Notes under the pieces: model-generated
Told to the model about the DNA's origin: nothing
Database searches by the model: none
The model's input: only the letters and a program-made list of their open reading frames with translations
Shown: positions 6,819-7,294 of the stretch, piece after piece
Position numbering within the stretch: the first letter of the stretch is position 1
How the letters are laid out: every line of letters begins with the position of its first letter
Position numbers and translations under genes: made by a program
Assembly (NCBI GenBank): GCA_902826155.1
Contig: CADEDU010000112.1
Location: forward strand, 10,680 to 17,973
Length of the DNA: 7,294 nucleotides
Reading direction: 5' to 3'
From: an uncultured beta proteobacterium
Lineage (GTDB): Bacteria > Pseudomonadota > Gammaproteobacteria > Burkholderiales > SG8-39

Positions 6819-6851
6819 GGGTGAGCGAGCACGCAAAGCTCGCCCCCACCC
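6819..6851 (+). other. Hairpin at the predicted 5' end of the leader-peptide mRNA
   Basis: GCGAGC (6825-6830) pairs with GCTCGC (6838-6843) over a seven-base loop. GGGTG (6819-6823) could extend it with CACCC (6847-6851) across an asymmetric internal loop. If transcription starts near 6825, the inner stem is the very 5' end of the mRNA, a layout known to stabilise transcripts. The ribosome site at 6862-6866 stays free. Confidence 0.4.
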
Positions 6852-6861
6852 TCAACACATC

Positions 6862-6866
6862 AGGAG
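6862..6866 (+). promoter_or_regulatory. Ribosome binding site of the first leader-peptide gene
   Basis: AGGAG is followed by six bases and the ATG at 6873. The same spacing recurs before the second peptide gene, confirming both starts. Confidence 0.8.
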
Positions 6867-6872
6867 ACTCCC

Positions 6873-7118
6873 ATGCAGATCAAAGACCTCGAAGTTTCGA
6901 AAGAACTGGCCAGCGAAGACCTCGCCGAAGTGCGCGGTGGCTCGAACGTCGCGATGGTCATCGGTGCGCAGCAACTGGCCGGCAACGGCGGCTTCAACTT
7001 CGCCAGCGGCAACATGCAAGTCGCGCCCCAGTCCGTGACCCAGCAAGACACGACCGTGGACATCGCTTCCGTCCTGGCGTCGGCCGGTACGCTGATTAAT
7101 CAAACCAAATTGGCGTAA
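6873..7118 (+). CDS. Small double-glycine leader peptide (predicted secreted peptide precursor)
   Basis: The 81-residue product begins with an amphipathic leader (MQIKDLEVSKELASEDLAEV) ending in Arg-Gly-Gly at 21-23. This is the pattern of bacteriocin-type double-glycine leaders cut by C39 peptidase/ABC exporters. Cleavage after Gly23 would release a 58-residue core starting SNVAMVIGAQ. The core has no Cys, Trp, Tyr, His, Arg or Glu, about one fifth Gln plus Asn, and net charge near -1, so it is not a typical lanthipeptide or cationic bacteriocin. The start is fixed by a good ribosome site and by near-identity of the leader with the next gene. The sigma-54 promoter upstream suggests regulated expression. 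I do not recognise the core. It could be a toxin, a signal, a surface or amyloid-like subunit, or a modified peptide. Confidence 0.82.
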   Translation: MQIKDLEVSKELASEDLAEVRGGSNVAMVIGAQQLAGNGGFNFASGNMQVAPQSVTQQDTTVDIASVLASAGTLINQTKLA

Positions 7119-7133
7119 CCCGCAACACATTGA

Positions 7134-7161
7134 CGCGGTGCCCGGAAAAACCCGGGCCGCG
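7134..7161 (+). terminator. Intercistronic hairpin, possible partial terminator
   Basis: CGCGG (7134-7138) and CCCGG (7141-7145) pair with CCGGG (7152-7156) and CCGCG (7157-7161), giving a ten-base-pair GC stem with a two-base bulge and an AAAAAC loop. Only TCTTCC follows, so termination may be partial. It could instead protect the upstream mRNA and set the ratio of the two peptides. Confidence 0.45.
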
Positions 7162-7208
7162 TCTTCCGAAGCAAGCCTTTCAAACCAAGCACTTCCTCAC
7201 CACATACT

Positions 7209-7213
7209 GGAGA
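7209..7213 (+). promoter_or_regulatory. Ribosome binding site of the second leader-peptide gene
   Basis: GGAGA lies six bases before the ATG at 7220, matching the arrangement of the first peptide gene. Confidence 0.75.
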
Positions 7214-7219
7214 ACAACC

Positions 7220-7294
7220 ATGGAAATCAAAGACCTCGCAGTTGCCAAAGAACTCAGCACCGAAGAACTCGAAGCCGTCAAGGGTGGTTCGAAC
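7220..7294 (+). CDS. Second double-glycine leader peptide, cut by the window end
   Basis: Only the first 25 codons are present. They encode MEIKDLAVAKELSTEELEAV followed by KGGSN, identical to the first peptide at 16 of 25 positions, including the GGSN processing region. The DNA run ATCAAAGACCTCG is shared exactly (6879-6891 and 7226-7238). The gene is therefore a tandem paralogue with the same predicted processing after Gly23. The core lies beyond the window, so whether the cores are similar (copies) or different (a two-component pair) is unknown. I found no separate promoter in the 101-base gap, so it probably shares the sigma-54 transcript. Confidence 0.8.
   Translation, partial: MEIKDLAVAKELSTEELEAVKGGSN

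Larger units (their letters stand above)
6530..6872 (+). other. Regulatory intergenic region between permease and leader-peptide genes
   Basis: No gene is supported in these 343 bases. Short open frames run through it, but they lack coding character and ribosome sites and cover the elements below. The permease-proximal edge has a direct repeat CTGAGCGAG (6529-6537 and 6543-6551, period 14). Three dyads (6578-6592, 6641-6659, 6668-6686), four CCAACA/TGTTGG motifs, an AT-rich patch (about 6735-6765), a second CGATCGCAT (6782-6790, first at 6678-6686), a sigma-54 promoter and a hairpin follow in order. I see no clear -35/-10 promoter for the permease on the minus strand. Confidence 0.6.

Noticed and set aside
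6575..7099. 174-codon plus-strand frame across the intergenic region
   Set aside because: It crosses the dyads and promoter and overlaps the first leader-peptide gene in another frame. The peptide gene has a ribosome site and a paralogue; this frame has neither.
6852..7130. 92-codon minus-strand frame over the first peptide gene
   Set aside because: The plus-strand peptide has a good ribosome site and a tandem paralogue with a conserved leader, so the antisense frame is a shadow.

Overview
The window is GC-rich bacterial DNA with dense, mostly same-strand genes, short Shine-Dalgarno sites and a -24/-12 (sigma-54) type promoter. The gene content (a two-partner-secretion adhesin, a TSUP permease, double-glycine leader peptides) points to a high-GC Proteobacterium, probably beta or gamma. 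I cannot name a genus from the sequence alone.

Region 1 (1-5694, + strand) is the 3' part of an operon for three exported proteins. It opens with the C-terminal 379 residues of a filamentous-haemagglutinin-like (TpsA) exoprotein. A subtilisin-like (S8) protease follows, overlapping it by ATGA. Then, after 22 bases, comes a 996-residue protein with a signal peptide, WD40-type beta-propeller repeats, a beta-rich linker and a C-terminal caspase-like (C14) domain with an intact His/Cys dyad. The layout suggests an adhesin plus two envelope or secreted proteases that could process it or act beside it. The functional link is an inference from operon structure.

Region 2 (5695-6529) holds a short convergent intergenic stretch with alternative hairpins, then a minus-strand TauE/SafE-family (TSUP) permease.

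Region 3 (6530-7294) is the most unusual part. A 343-base intergenic region carries three dyad-symmetric sites, repeated CCAACA motifs, an AT-rich patch and a well-matched sigma-54 promoter. A possible 5'-terminal hairpin follows. Downstream are two tandem paralogous small genes whose products share a leader ending in Gly-Gly-Ser-Asn; the second is cut by the window end. These look like secreted peptides of the double-glycine (C39-peptidase ABC exporter) type. The first predicted core is neutral, Cys-free and Gln/Asn-rich, unlike standard bacteriocins. The architecture (upstream dyads, -24/-12 promoter, tandem leader peptides) suggests a peptide system switched on by an enhancer-binding protein. 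No exporter, modification enzyme or regulator is visible in the window, so the system's identity remains open.
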